Notes: a model not told the origin generated them from the letters alone. DNA of 64,000 bases from Poa pratensis (GCA_947311845.1 CAMZMU010000081.1:7151045-7215044), one strand, 5' to 3'; positions 11,574-22,678 are shown, numbered from the stretch's first letter. Made by a program: numbers and translations.

Positions 11574-14162
11574 CTAAGTCGTCGACTTCTTGGAGGAAGC
11601 TTTCTTCGCCTGGACCCGGGCTGCCCTATCTTCAACAGTTGTTACAAGCTGTTGGGCATACTTTTTGGCGGCTTCCATCCAAGTGCCGAGCCCGACGGTT
11701 CTGCCGTCAGAACCCCGCGGGAACTTCGTCGTCGCCTTGTCAAAATCTGCCTCGACTCCGTGCGCGAGCAACATGAGAAAAGTAGTCTGAGCACCACTTA
11801 CCATTTGCTCGCGACAGAAATCGGCGACGGCAGTCCCTTCAGGCTTGAACAGCTCCACCAGCTCTGCAAAGGAAGATGGAAGCTCTTCACCGGGGAAGAA
11901 GCTGCCATGGAGGGCGCCCAAGGCACTCGCCGCCTGTGTCAGCATCTCCCCTGCTCTGCTACTGGTAACCTCTGAGACAGCCACACTTTCATCGAGTGAG
12001 GTGCCAAGGCTTTGCTTGCCAGGAGCAGTAGGGCCATCCATCACGCCTAGCATAGCACGTGTACAGCATAATCAGTACCATATCGCAGAAACCTCACACA
12101 CCTAAGGAACACAGCAAAAATTCGTACCAGTTAAAGTGGTGCTGGCGGCAGAAAGTCGACCAATTGCCGACTCCTCTCTAACCTCGGCTGCTTTCAGCCT
12201 CTTCTCCAGATCAGCCACTCGACGGGTGGCGTTGTTCAAATTTTCTGCCGCATCAGCGGCGGCCTCTGCAAAACAAACATACATGGTCAATAGACTGCAA
12301 GAGGAATCAGCTTCAACAAGTGGTACTAGCATAAAGGGACACGTACTCTTCGCAGCTTCGAGTTGCTGCTGCAGGGTGGCGGCTTCCGTCTCCTTGTGTA
12401 CGTACTTGGAGCCAGCATTCAGTAGCTCCTTCACAAATGGCTACAACGCAATACGCGAAAGTTCAGAACACATCTATCAGGTCTATGATACAAAAGCACA
12501 AACTTACATGATCCAAGAAGGAGGAAGTCGACGCAGGAACGCCTGTTGCTGCTGCCTCATCCTTGTCAGCCGCAGCCTCAGGCTCAGGTGGTGTGGCTGT
12601 GGCGGCCGGAGTCGCAGGGGTTGGCGGCTGCTCTGGTGGCAGCGTCCGTGCAGTGGATGCTGCGCTGCTCTTTTCCGCCGTAGGTGGCGGAGGCATATCC
12701 TCATCCGAGGAAACACTGTATCACACATTATAAGTATACAAAGTGGCATTGTTCATAAAAGTGACAAAGCATATGCACATAATACTTACTCTTCAGTGAG
12801 GTCGCACAATCGATCAGGTGCAAGCATACCCATGCTGGGGCGCGATTTCTTCGGGGGTCGTGGAGGAAGCGAGCGAATGGGAGGGATGTCGAGTGGCGCC
12901 ATTGTCGACTCCGTCTCGTTCCCCTCCTTTTCCTCTGAATCAGCGGTGTCTTCCTCCTCGCGTGCCTTCTGCTTGCCCTGCACCTCAGCATGCCCTCATC
13001 GGCTTCTGGCGTGTGTGCTGTCGCGAGTGAGGCCATTTCATCATCAGAGCCCGCATCGAGTGGCTCGTTGTCCGGTACTGGGCCGTCCTCAGGCAGAGGG
13101 GCATCGACTCATACATTTTGTGTCCCTGCACACAGAAACAACAAAGAATCAATATCGCACATGCATAACATATAAACTGACATATAGTATCGACTGTTAC
13201 CTCTGGTAGAGGGTTGCTGGTTTCATAAGGAGCCACAGGCGAGTTCATCTCGCAAGGCTCTTCATCAGTAAGCTTGGTAAGGCTCCTTACCAACTTCTCC
13301 GCTTCCGCATCAGACAGCTCCACTGCGCGTGCGCGGGTTGAATCAGAAGCCCCACTGTATGCCCACAAAGCATGTGCTCGGGCTCGGAGAAGCTGCACTC
13401 GCCTCTTGGCCATAATGGCTAGCAAGTGGATGCCCGTAACCTCCCGACCAACAGTGGTTTGGAGCTTAAGCACCTTCTCCATCAGAATGTCAGCCTCTTC
13501 GGCTTCGACTCCGGTCGGCTGGGCGATCCAGGATGGCCTCTTCTTCACCAGAGCGTCGGCATCAAAAGGAGGCAACCCGAACGCTTGGGTGCCTATGGTC
13601 ACATCCTTGATGTAGAACCACTTCTGGCGCCATCCTTGCACAGACTCGAGGAAGCTGATCTTGAAGTACTCGACGTCAGATCGAGTCTGTACTCCAAAGC
13701 CACCAGGTCCTTTGGCGCTGTGCTGGCGTTGACGTTGAAGATACGGCGAAAAAGACCGAAGTGGGGCGCAACGCCCAGAAAGCACTCGCAAAGAACGAAG
13801 AAACACGCAATGTGCAAAAGCCCATTGGGCGTAAAATCGTGCAATTGCACCCCATAAACGTGCATCAGTGCACGAAGAAAGTTGTGAACAGGGAAGGAAA
13901 ATCCCCTGTTCACAAAATCCACAAAGCAGACCTGCTCATTGGGGCCTGGGCGCGGGATTACCTCGGCGCCAGGGATGCGAACTTGCGAGGTGTCCTCAGG
14001 GATCAGCCCGTCGTTCCGCAGGCCGGTGAGCATCCTCTTGCTGCAGGAGGACTTGGTCCAGGCGCCCTTGTCCCTCTTCAAACCGCTGGTAGCGGATCCA
14101 GCGGCGCTGTCCGCCGATGTGTTCGCAGCACTCCTGCCCTTCCGGGTGGCAGGTTTCGTCAT
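11574..14162 (-). CDS. GYP1 antisense spliced gene, Transposase_28-like domain
   Basis: Six exons on the strand opposite gag-pol: 14162-13201, 13125-12790, 12715-12508, 12440-12347, 12265-12128, 12046-11574. All five introns begin GT and end AG; phases are 0, 2, 0, 1, 1. Exon 1 holds the 'putative gypsy type transposon' domain (GLIPEDTSQVRIPGAEVIPR, RALMHVYGVQLHDFTPNGLL, LCECFLGVAPHFGLFRRIF) and then VQGWRQKWFYIKDV. Exon 2 is acidic, exon 3 is Pro/Ala-rich, exons 4-5 are coiled coil, and exon 6 is a compact C-terminal module (GEELPSSFAELVELF, REQMVSGAQTTFLMLLAHGV) with a Lys-rich end. Three single-base losses (about 13720, 13105, 12990) interrupt the frame. It is convergent with pol. Role unknown; related antisense genes occur in Tat-lineage elements. 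Confidence 0.8.
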
Positions 14163-14681
14163 CGCGGTGGTGGTTGCAAAAGCTTCGCTATGTGGCTATG
14201 GCGATGCGTAAGGAGGAAGAAGAAGCAGCGGCGGCGGAGAGCAAATGGCAAGTAAAAAGTACTATTTACTCCGCCGCACCCTTTTAACCTCAACGCAAAA
14301 GAATCCGCACCGTGGATGCGAGATCGTGGGCAAAGAAGCAAATCCAGCCGTACACGTGGCAGCCATGGAGAGCAACCGTCGCCGGCCACTTCGCCCACTA
14401 CGCACGGGAATCTAGGAACTGCCATCATGGCCCCGGAGAAATCGTGCTTGAACGGTCAAATCCAGTCCAAACGGCTGCACATTGGGCCCACATACGTGTC
14501 ACGTCCCATCCATCGCAGCATAGCGCACGCCACCGCGTGTCAGGTGGCGCAGTCGCCATAAAACGTCATCCCTGACGTCGTTGCAGCAGATTTGTTCAGA
14601 AAAGATTTCGGGTTCGCCCAATGCATATCAATCAGTCGATTGTTTTTGGGTGTAAGGTTACTCGACATTCTCTTCGAGCAA
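14163..14681 (-). promoter_or_regulatory. Likely promoter region of the GYP1 antisense gene
   Basis: On the minus strand upstream of the ATG at 14162, TA-rich motifs (GTTAAAAGGG and GAGTAAATAGTAC, about 14255-14290) could serve as a TATA box about 100 bp from the start codon, followed by a CT-rich leader. Placement is inferred from composition only. Confidence 0.35.
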
Positions 14682-14968
14682 AGACATGTTACTCCCATCG
14701 GGAGTAAAACAAAAATTTCTTCGACTAAAGATGCTCAAGACCAGGTGATTTTGAGATTATCCTCCATTACAAGTAATAAAGCACAATCTCGGGGGCTACT
14801 CCCATCGGGAGCGCTGTCGCGCACCCGATAAAATTACGGCAAAAAATTTCTTCGATTAACATATGCAAGGTAAGGAGATTTTTGAGATTATCCTCCATTG
14901 CAAGCAATAAAGCACAATCTCGGGGGCTACTCCCATCGGGAGCGCTGTCGCGCACCCGATAAAATAAT
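14682..14968 (+). repeat. 131-bp tandem repeat in GYP1 3' UTR
   Basis: Two nearly identical units offset by 131 bp, preceded by a partial third. Each contains TTTTGAGATTATCCTCCATT, AATCTCGGGGGCTACTCCC and CATCGGGAGCGCTGTCGCGC. The CTCGGGGGCTAC core is the same as the polypurine tract at 15528-15538. Confidence 0.8.
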
Positions 14969-15538
14969 GTCAAAGGGTCAGTCGACAATATATCGACTCC
15001 GTTCATATACACAATCATACTCGAAACATTCCCGAGTTGCGTCCGTCGCAAATTTCTCGGATGCTTTACGCATAGTGCAAAGGTAAGACCCGCCGAACTT
15101 TCGAGCTGGGCTAAGGACCGTTCCAGCAACGTCAATCCTTATATTTTCCGTGTCAGCAGACATGATGAAAAATCCCGACGGACGTGTTGGGTAAAATTCA
15201 AAGTTATACTGCAGATCGACTCAGTAAGACCTAAAGCGGCCTAGTCGAATCTGACCAGTTTGTTCCAGATTCGAGTCCGGGGACTCGAGTTTGATTGAAA
15301 GCTAGTAAGGTTTTACCCGAATGTGTAGTTAACTAGTCCCGATCCGTTGAGTGTACTGGGCCTGCTAAGTTATTATCCCTTGATCATCATAAGCAAAAAC
15401 CACAGTCGATGAGATACTCGACATAGCCAACATGTGCTATTCATACAGGAATTCCAATTATAAAACAAAGCATATGACGTGCACTTACGAAAGAGTCCAT
15501 GCCCGATTCTTCGAGTCAGACAAGTACTCGGGGGCTAC
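14969..15538 (+). other. GYP1 terminal 3' UTR and polypurine tract
   Basis: Non-coding sequence with scattered TCGA-rich motifs. The purine-rich CTCGGGGGCTAC (to 15538) directly abuts the TG of the 3' LTR and is the expected plus-strand priming site. Confidence 0.7.
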
Positions 15539-16035
15539 TGACAAGGGTATACATCTCGGGTACCCTACCGTGAGGGTACCTGATGCACGTGACGACTAAA
15601 GGCCCAATAAGCGAAGAGCCAACTCGAAGCCCAAGATAAGAGGCCCAACAAGATGGAGTACCCTCCAAGATTAGACATAGTCATAGTCGGTTTATACTTT
15701 CCTTATATGTAAACCAGGTCGGTTACGTACTCCCGAGATCCAGCCTATTTAAAGGCTGGGAGGGGCACCGATCTGGGGACAAGCCATACTCAAACCACCA
15801 AATCTCTAGCGAGATCGTCATCTCGCCGGAGCCACCTTGTAACCTCATAATCTCCCGCGATCAATAACAGACAAGCAGGAAGTAGGGTCTTTACCTCCAC
15901 CCGAGGGGCCTGAACCTGGGTAAATCTTTGCCTCTGCTTGTCAGCCGACGAAACTACCAGTACTACCACGTTCTCTCCCCATAATCTCAACCCTAGGTCC
16001 TTAACCATGGGATTTGATGAGTGTACCCCTCGTCA
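15539..16035 (+). repeat. GYP1 3' LTR
   Basis: 497 bp, TGACAAGG to CTCGTCA. It retains the TATA-like CCTATTTAAAGG (about 15744-15755) that the left LTR has lost. Followed by ATGCC, which is not matched at the left end. Confidence 0.88.
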
Positions 16036-16164
16036 ATGCCCTAAACGCTCAGTTCACCAGCCTCATAATATTCACATCATAATCCTTAAATACGAATATA
16101 CGATGCAGGAACACAAAATGCAATCACATATATTGTAATTTGAAGACTATACAAATACAAGCAT

Positions 16165-18333
16165 TGTTCGTGCGCCCCACGCCTTTTGATCTGCACGCCT
16201 GCGCGGCAATCGTGGAGGATTTTGGCATGGCCTCGGGGTTGCGCACGAATTTAGGCAAGTGCTCCATTCACCCGATTCGTTGCTCACCGGCGGAAGTGGA
16301 GCTGGCAGCCGGTATTCTTGGCTGTGTGGTGGCCCCGTTCCCTTGCAAGTACCTAGGGCTTCCCCTTGGCCTTCGCAAACCCTCGACGTCGTAGCTTCAG
16401 CCCGTGGTGGACATTGCAGCTAGCAGGCTGCAGCCGTGCCCGTGGTGTGCCAAGTTGCTCAACCGAGGTGGGAGGGCTACCCTCGTACAGACGACCCTCG
16501 CAGCAATCCCGGTGCATGCGATGATGTCGCTCGACGTCTCCCCTAAAACCCTTGAGGCTCTTGTGAAGATCTGTCGAGGTTTCATGTGGAAGGGGCGTAG
16601 GGACGTGAAGGGAGGCCACTCAGTGGCGGCGCCAGAAGGGGGTCGAGGGTGGTCGGTCGACCCCCCTCACTTTTGGCGAAAAACAAAATAGATCGACGAA
16701 ACGCTGCTCTGTCTCTCGACCCCGTCCTCTGTCTCTCGACCCCCTGCTCTGTCTCTCGACCCCGTCCTCTCTCTCTCGACAGATCTTCGAAATAAGATAG
16801 GGGATGATTGGCTCAATAATTTGATGATTTGCTATGTTGAGAAAGAGATATTTACAAAAATTGATGACAAGAAGATTATGCTGCGTTTCCATTCCTACAA
16901 TGATCGTAGAGGTCATCTTCCTCGACACTTTCGCCTTGCCAACATGGATTCAACTTAATGGTACTATCTTCTTATCAAAATGTAGCACTATTTTTTATGT
17001 AGTTTTTTTGTTCTTTGTAGTCAGTTTGTACTTGTTTACATTGTTCTTTCCGTACAATTGTGGATTACATGTGTTGTAAAAAAAAATCGCCGGTGGCACA
17101 CCTTTTACTGTTCGCCCCCCTGGTCTCAATTCCTGGCTCCGCCACTGAGGCCACTGTCTAGTGGCGTGGGACAAGGTGGCATCTCCTAAATACCATGGTG
17201 GTCTGGTATTCCGAATTTCCGTTTGATGAACCTTGCATTGAGATGTCGTTGGGCCTGGTTGCAGCGAGTGGACCCATCCAGGCCGTGGGCCAAATTCAAC
17301 CTGCAGATTACCCGCCTTGCCCGGGCTGTGTTTGACTCGGCCACGCACTATGAGCTCGACAATGGGGAGAAGGCAAGGTTTTGGATGGATCGTTGGCTAG
17401 ATGGCGCTAAGGTGTGCGACCTCGCGCCTAATCTGGTGGCTAAAGTAGCTGCCCAGAGTGTCAAGTCTCGGACTGTCAAGGACGGACTTGCTGGGGAGTG
17501 GCTGTTAGACTATGGACCAGATCTCGGCGAGGTGGATTTGGCCGAGTTCTTCAACCTGTGGCGGACGCTTGCCAATGTGGTGCTGGACCCCGACAAAGAG
17601 GACGTGTTCGTATGGAGGTGGTCTCGCGAGGGGGTGTACACGGCGAGATCGGCCTACCAGACGTTCTTCGCGGGGATGACCATGGCGTCTGCCTCAACGC
17701 AGATTTGGCGTTCGAGGGCTCCCTACAGCTGCAAGTTCTTCGCTTGGCTCGTCGAGAAGAACAGGTGTTGGACGGCCGACAGACTGAGGCGCAGGGGGCT
17801 GCCCCACCCAGCGGCATGCCCCCTTTGCGATCAGGAGCAAGAAACCTTGTCGCATCTCTTGCTTGGTTGCGTGGTTTCCCGTGAGGTCTGGGCTTGGGCG
17901 TTGCAGCGTTGGGGCAAAATGGACTGGATGCCTACGCCTGACGACGATCTGATACAGTGGTGGACCTCTCGCACCTGCCCGCTCGCGGTCCGGCGGGACT
18001 TGTGGACGGCCATCATATTGGTGTTCTGGTGCATGTGGCGTCATAGAAACGACGTTGTGTTCAATGGTGCGGCGCCGGCAGTGGACACCATCAAGAAGAA
18101 GATCAAGGAAGAATTCTCTCAGTGGCGGCTAGCTAGGCTTTTTCGTAGTGACGTTTTTGGCTTCCTGGAGCCGTCGCCCCTGTGGATGCAAACGGGTGAG
18201 TGAGCGTTCTTTTCCTGTTGTGGACCTGTCACCTCTTGTTGACAGGAGTAGAGCCGCTCTGCGGCGTTGTATGTGTCGCTTGACACTCCTTCTATGTGTT
18301 TAATACAACCCCTAGGGGCTGTATTCTAGAAAA
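16165..18333 (+). mobile_element. 5'-truncated LINE retrotransposon, split by a MITE
   Basis: Flanked by a 12-bp target duplication, AAATACAAGCAT, at 16153-16164 and 18334-18345, with an A-run at its 3' end. Only the C-terminal part of the LINE reverse transcriptase ORF is present: DLHACAAIVEDFGMASGLRT and CKYLGLPLGLRK at the start, a stop TAG at 16392, then CAKLLNRGGRATLVQTTL and MMSLDVSPKTLEALVKICRG. After the MITE it resumes with LVAWDKVASPK, has one single-base loss near 17205, and runs to 18203 through a zf-RVT zinc-binding domain (RGLPHPAACPLCDQEQETLS then HLLLGC). Endonuclease and RT catalytic core are missing, so it is dead on arrival. Confidence 0.9.
16621..17147 (+). mobile_element. 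hAT-type MITE inside the LINE
   Basis: Terminal inverted repeats CAGTGGCGGCGCCAG and, inverted at the right end, CAGTGGCGGAGCCAG. An 8-bp target duplication AGGCCACT lies at 16613-16620 and 17148-17155, the hAT signature. Its left subterminal region repeats CTGTCTCTCGACCCC about four times. No transposase. Removing it restores continuity of the LINE. Confidence 0.92.
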
Positions 18334-18345
18334 AAATACAAGCAT

Positions 18346-19190
18346 GAATATCAATGAACAGGAAAAGTTCAGATCCTACTAGTCTAGAGGTCACAGCAGC
18401 ATCCATTAAAAACAGCGTAGCAACTTAATCAAACTAGCATCAGAAGGACGCAACTAGATAAAAGTATTCAAGGCCTGCCCAACTTAAACTGATAAGACGG
18501 ACTAGATATATCTGAAAGCATAATATGCCGCAAAAATCGCGTTCAGTGTCTAGATCATGTAAGAACATCTCAGAACAAGCATATGAACTGTGTCAAAATG
18601 ACATATTCGTGACAATACATAATGTTCACGGTATTAGCAGCAAGCGTCTGTGCATACAACAGTCTCACCAACTCAGTATTGTATCAGTTAAGTTCAGGTA
18701 TTGTATAATCAAACTATTAAATTCAGGTAATCAAAGATACAATAAACCAAATTGATCTAGCACCAAACTATTAAGTTCAGTATTGTATCTGTTAAGTTCA
18801 GGTATATCAGTATTGTCTAGCACCAAACTATGGCTCAATGCTTACAGTAATAAAAAAACTATGGCTCAATGCCAGGAATCTTTTCCTTCTGCTTTTGCTT
18901 TGGATTCCTTCCGCCAGGAGCAATTTCAATTAGGTTTGGATTCACGTCTACTTTGATCTTGCTTTACTCTAAGCTCCCTAGCTTGTGCTTCGCCAAAGTA
19001 TAATCAAACTAGTATTAAGTTCGCCATCTCCTCTATCTGCTTCGCAACCAAGCCCAGCAAAGACCAGCCCGGGCCAGTTTAGCTTACCGACCGTTTCGGA
19101 CTTCAAACCAACTCCAAGACCAAGAAGAAGCCATCGATGACATTACTACCTACATCAAAGACAAGCGTTTTAGCGAGCTGTGAGTGCTCG
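18346..19190. other. Gene-free AT-rich stretch
   Basis: Short local echoes (TTAAGTTCAGGTATTGTAT and AGCACCAAACTATTAAGTTC occur two or three times near 18690-18830). No supportable gene, RNA or element boundary. Confidence 0.4.
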
Positions 19191-19224
19191 CGACACTGTT
19201 CATCTACAGAGATGAACAGTGTCG
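19191..19224. repeat. Perfect 15-bp hairpin
   Basis: CGACACTGTTCATCT (19191-19205) pairs perfectly with its inverse at 19210-19224 across a 4-base loop ACAG. It lies about 130 bp upstream of a CT-rich leader-like region. It could be a terminator-like hairpin or the remnant of a MITE end. Confidence 0.6.
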
Positions 19225-19344
19225 AACAGTACCACCGCGGCCCGCGCCGTCCATGGCTGATCCGACGGTTCGCGTGTCTCTTTTGCAAGAAAGTCCCTAA
19301 ATTGTCTACAAATTGCGAATCGGTCCTTCTGTACATAAACACCA

Positions 19345-19730
19345 AACCCTAGCCTGGATCCCCAATCCTCCCCATTTTCCCCACTCACCTCTCCTCCCCG
19401 ACGCGGCCGCCTCCACCCCGACGCCGCTGCCGCCCGAGCTCTCCTGCCACCTCTAGCCCGAGCCGCCACTTTCGTCGCCCGCGCCCGCTTCCGCTTCCTC
19501 GCCTGCGCTCGCTCCCTCCATGGTGGCCGCAGGCCGGCCTCTCTCCGCTGCGCCATCACCCCGCCCGACCTCGGCCCTCCTCTCTCACCGTCGCCTCTCC
19601 TCCACGCCCTCCAAGGCTGCTGGCCGCCGCTCGGCCAGTCACCGCCGGCCGGCCTCCCTCCGCCGTGCCATCACCCCGCCCCGAGCTCTGGCCCGGCCGG
19701 ACCAATCTCGCTGGTCTCAGGTAAGGTTCC
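19345..19730 (+). pseudogene. Possible first exon of an unidentified gene
   Basis: ACCAAACCCTAGCC and a CT-rich leader precede an ATG at 19520 and a Pro/Arg/Ser/Ala-rich open frame (MVAAGRPLSAAPSPRPTSAL...). A consensus-like splice donor, CTCAG|GTAAGG, occurs near 19720. Composition and donor suggest a 5' exon of a nuclear gene, perhaps organelle-targeted given the Arg/Ser-rich N terminus, but no downstream exon was recognised and no product can be named. Confidence 0.3.
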
Positions 19731-19853
19731 AGCAGCACTGTCTTTTTCCAAGTCAGATTCGTCAAATTCTTTCACCTACGCGTGATGCTTTGAAGAGGAG
19801 AAGTGGTTTTGTTGGTTCACTGGAGCAATCATCAGATCCTCTCTCGGTGCAGA

Positions 19854-20190
19854 CACGTAATCAGTAGCCTTTGTTATAGTTTACACTAGCCTTTGTGTGC
19901 AATTTTTAGGTAAAATTTATTCTCTCTAATCAATTCAATTACCCTTGCTTCGTTTTACCTTCTTCAGAATCTAATCTGGTTGTCAAGATCTAATATCCAA
20001 GTGTTTGCATATTGCTCCAGAACCTCTCTCACGTAATCACCAGTCTTTGTTATTGTTTGCACATGCCTTTGTGTGCAATTTCTAGGAAAATTTATCCTCT
20101 CTACTCAATTCAATTACCCTTGCTTCGTTTTAGCTTTTTCAGGATCCAATCTGGTTGTCAAGATTTAATATCCAGTTGTTTGCATACACA
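19854..20190. repeat. Tandem duplication, 176-bp offset
   Basis: CACGTAATCA through TTCAATTACCCTTGCTTCG and TCTGGTTGTCAAGAT occurs twice, starting at 19854 and 20030, with about 90% identity judged by eye. Non-coding; may be duplicated intron of the exon upstream. Confidence 0.85.
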
Positions 20191-20376
20191 TAGATATTAG
20201 AGTGATTCTTTATTAAGCATCCTTCACTATGATGAAACAATTATATATGACAGACAAATTAGCAGAAAACACCATAGTCGAGCATCAATATAAGAATGTT
20301 GTGCTTCACGTCTCACCTCAATTTTGCCACTAATTCTGGCAAACCATATTACCAACAAAGTTTTTGTTGTTGTTGT

Positions 20377-20573
20377 TAAGTCTTTATTCCCAGTTTCTCG
20401 CCCATGTGATGTTTGATCTCCTTAGTTTCTTAAAAATTTACACGTCTCAATCAAAGTTCATCCATGCAGCTGTTGTTGTAAGTCTTTATTCCCAGTTTCT
20501 CGCCCATGTGATGTTTGATCTCCCTAGTTTCTTAAAAATTTACACGTCTCAATCAAAGTTCATCCATGCAGCT
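20377..20573. repeat. Tandem duplication, 102-bp offset
   Basis: TAAGTCTTTATTCCCAG to TCATCCATGCAGC is present twice, beginning at 20377 and 20479, almost identical, joined by a GTTGTTGTT tract. Confidence 0.9.
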
Positions 20574-21220
20574 TATCGCCTCATTGCACCAGTGCACTAG
20601 GGTAAGCAGTGTAGCGGCCGCCGACGCGTGGCGAGATTGAAGGGAGAATCATATCTTTTGTTGAACAATGCCCTGTGTATATTCACATTCACAATTTTGT
20701 ACTGTAGTGCTGTCAATACAGGGTATGGAGTAAAGGAAAACTTCTCAAACGAAGGCATTATCAAGGAATTTAACTTAGTATTTTTCTTTCACTTTTCTGT
20801 ATTAATCAGCTTAGCTAATTCATCCTGAATATTTGTTCGTAAAGATTCAGCCGTAATCATTGAAGATAAACATTTCTTACTGCCCATATGGCCATGTCTA
20901 ATTCCTAATGGGAGAAGGATTCAAATGAAAGAGGATGTCTAGACTCTAGGGTATTGCAGAAATTTGTTACTGACCTTCATACGTGCAAAGATATGCTTAT
21001 TACTTGGTATTTCACTTAGAGCATTTACTGCTCTACTCGCATGCTATCAAAACATCTACTCACGTGCTGTCCTCATATTCTTCTAAACTGTAATGGGTAA
21101 TGTATGGTCAGTTTATAATCATTAATTTCATCTAGCCCTATAGATAAAAAACGGAAATTTTATTTCTTATGTGACGATGACAAAGGAGAGACGACCACAC
21201 CTAAAATTATGTTGGACTTG
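20574..21220. other. Gene-free stretch
   Basis: No supportable gene. It contains GCGGCCGC (20614-20621) immediately followed by GACGCGTGG (20623-20631), noted under findings. Confidence 0.4.
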
Positions 21221-21515
21221 AAGCTTCCAAGTTATGATCATACACTGCGGTTTAGTAGCTGAATATATCCTGTGATGGTTATTGCAGCTAGGAGGAGGCA
21301 TACTGAAGCCCCATAAGTTACGACTGAGCAGGAATAGATTAGATTTTAATTTGGGTTTCCCAAATTCTCTTCCTTACCATTAAATCTCATTTGCTTCCAA
21401 GTTATGATCACATGCTGCAGTTCAGCAATATCTCCTGATGGCTATTGCAGCTAGGAGGAGGTGTACTGAAAGTCAGTTACGCATGGGCAAGAGTAGATTA
21501 GGTTTTAATTTTTTT
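21221..21515. repeat. Tandem duplication, 170-bp offset
   Basis: GCTTCCAAGTTATGATCA followed by TTGCAGCTAGGAGGAGG and TAGATTA..TTTTAATTT is found at 21223 and again at 21393, diverged with small gaps. Confidence 0.8.
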
Positions 21516-21949
21516 AGGGAGTTTTTTGTGCGTCCAGTGTCGAGCAAGTACAAACTACAGTTTTAATTTCGGGATTTTAATGCTGTCCTACCCTTAGTTT
21601 CAGACATGTTTACATACGTATTACCAGGATGAAATAAGATCTATATGTGTGTTGTATAATTCAGTTACAGGATTCAGTTCACCGATCAGGTTGACGTATT
21701 TCTGCAAGTGAACTCAAGCACCTCTTCTAATTTCGTTGTGTGAATAACAGAAATCGTTTGAAAGTGGACAGGACGTTTTTGAGCATTACATGTCTATGAG
21801 TTCAGTCCACTTCTCCCTTTTTTAATAAGCAAAAACTATGGTTTTGTTTGGTTGGATCAGTTCTTTTAATTTCACACTCACCCAGTGCAATAGGATATGC
21901 GAATCTTAGAAGCATAACCTTTGGTATGTTCTGATGGAATTGCGATCCT
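21516..21949. other. Gene-free stretch before an F-box fragment
   Basis: AT-rich, no open frame that can be supported; probably intronic or degenerate sequence of the F-box-related gene copy that follows. Confidence 0.3.
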
Positions 21950-22678
21950 GGGGAAGACAATAACCTTCGCCACGTGATCTTCTGGCGACTCCTTCACAAC
22001 TTCAGCCACACCATGGAGCTGAAGCTGAGGGTGAACCACCTTGAGGACATCGCCATTGTTCGCGCCGCCGAGCGGATCCAGCTCCTCCGACCGTTCAGCA
22101 ACCTCGGGCGCCTCGAGCTGGAAGGATTGCACAGGCCCAAAGGCAAGACTGCCGCGGTGGCGATTGCTAACCTGCTCTGGTGCTGCCCCTTGGTCGGTGA
22201 CCTCCGGATCAGGCTGACCACAGTGCAGGGCGATTCCTCCAGAGAATTATCTCGCTATGGGACCTGCTTCCTTGAGAGAAAATATCGTCATGATCTTGAC
22301 AAGTCGATCCATAGTTACAAGCGCCGCAGGTTAGAGCCCATGGTTTCGGTGAGAGGAGATGATGAGGATGCCCATGATGATGATGCCTTCGATCAGGTTC
22401 CTAATCTCCCTGCCTTGAGCGGGCGCGTTTTCCACTGCTTGCAGATGAGCTTGAGATGTCTACGCTTGCAATTTTGGCGGGAGAAGACAAAATGCTTTGG
22501 ACTCAAGTTGATCAAATTCTTTGCTGAAAATGCGGTGGTTCTTGAAGAGATGCACATCGACAGTGGTAATGGAAAGATGTGCGGGCACATAAATTGGGAG
22601 GTTGAAAGATGGGTTGCTCAGTCATCGAAAAGGAGAAAAACAAGTTTTAGAGTCTTGCCCCTAGAAAGGCAAAATTAA
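21950..22678 (+). pseudogene. F-box/LRR protein fragment, C-terminal half
   Basis: One open frame reads DNNLRHVIFWRLLHNFSHTM, MELKLRVNHLEDIAIVRAAE, LGRLELEGLHRPKGKTAAVA and ends FRVLPLERQN, about 240 residues. It is clearly paralogous to the C-terminal half of the minus-strand F-box gene at 33205-34764 (shared ..LEDIAV.., KGVHRPK/EGLHRPK, KFFAENA.VLEEMHID). The F-box itself and the N-terminal leucine-rich part are missing and a stop lies just upstream, so this is a truncated copy. It keeps a segment (LPALSGRVFHCLQMSLRCLR) that the other copy appears to have lost. If expressed it could not bind SKP1. Confidence 0.7.

Larger units (their letters stand above)
2677..16035 (+). mobile_element. GYP1: Ty3/gypsy LTR retrotransposon, Tat lineage
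   Basis: Two direct LTRs (2677-3152 and 15539-16035) with TGAC/GTCA tips enclose a PBS, gag, protease, RT, RNase H, an additional archaeal-type RNase H (aRH) and integrase on the plus strand, then a 5.6-kb 3' region. The aRH between RH and INT, the absence of a chromodomain and the long 3' region with an antisense gene are features of the Tat (Retand/RIRE2/Grande-like) lineage. No target duplication is visible: the 5 bases before the left LTR (GCTAC) and after the right LTR (ATGCC) differ, as expected if the left LTR is recombinant. The sense genes carry about eight frame changes, so this copy reads as non-autonomous. Confidence 0.9.

Noticed and set aside
9927..16035. GYP1 antisense gene as a host gene hit by the retrotransposon
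   Set aside because: A homologous gene with the same intron phases sits at the same place and orientation in GYP2, so it belongs to the element lineage.
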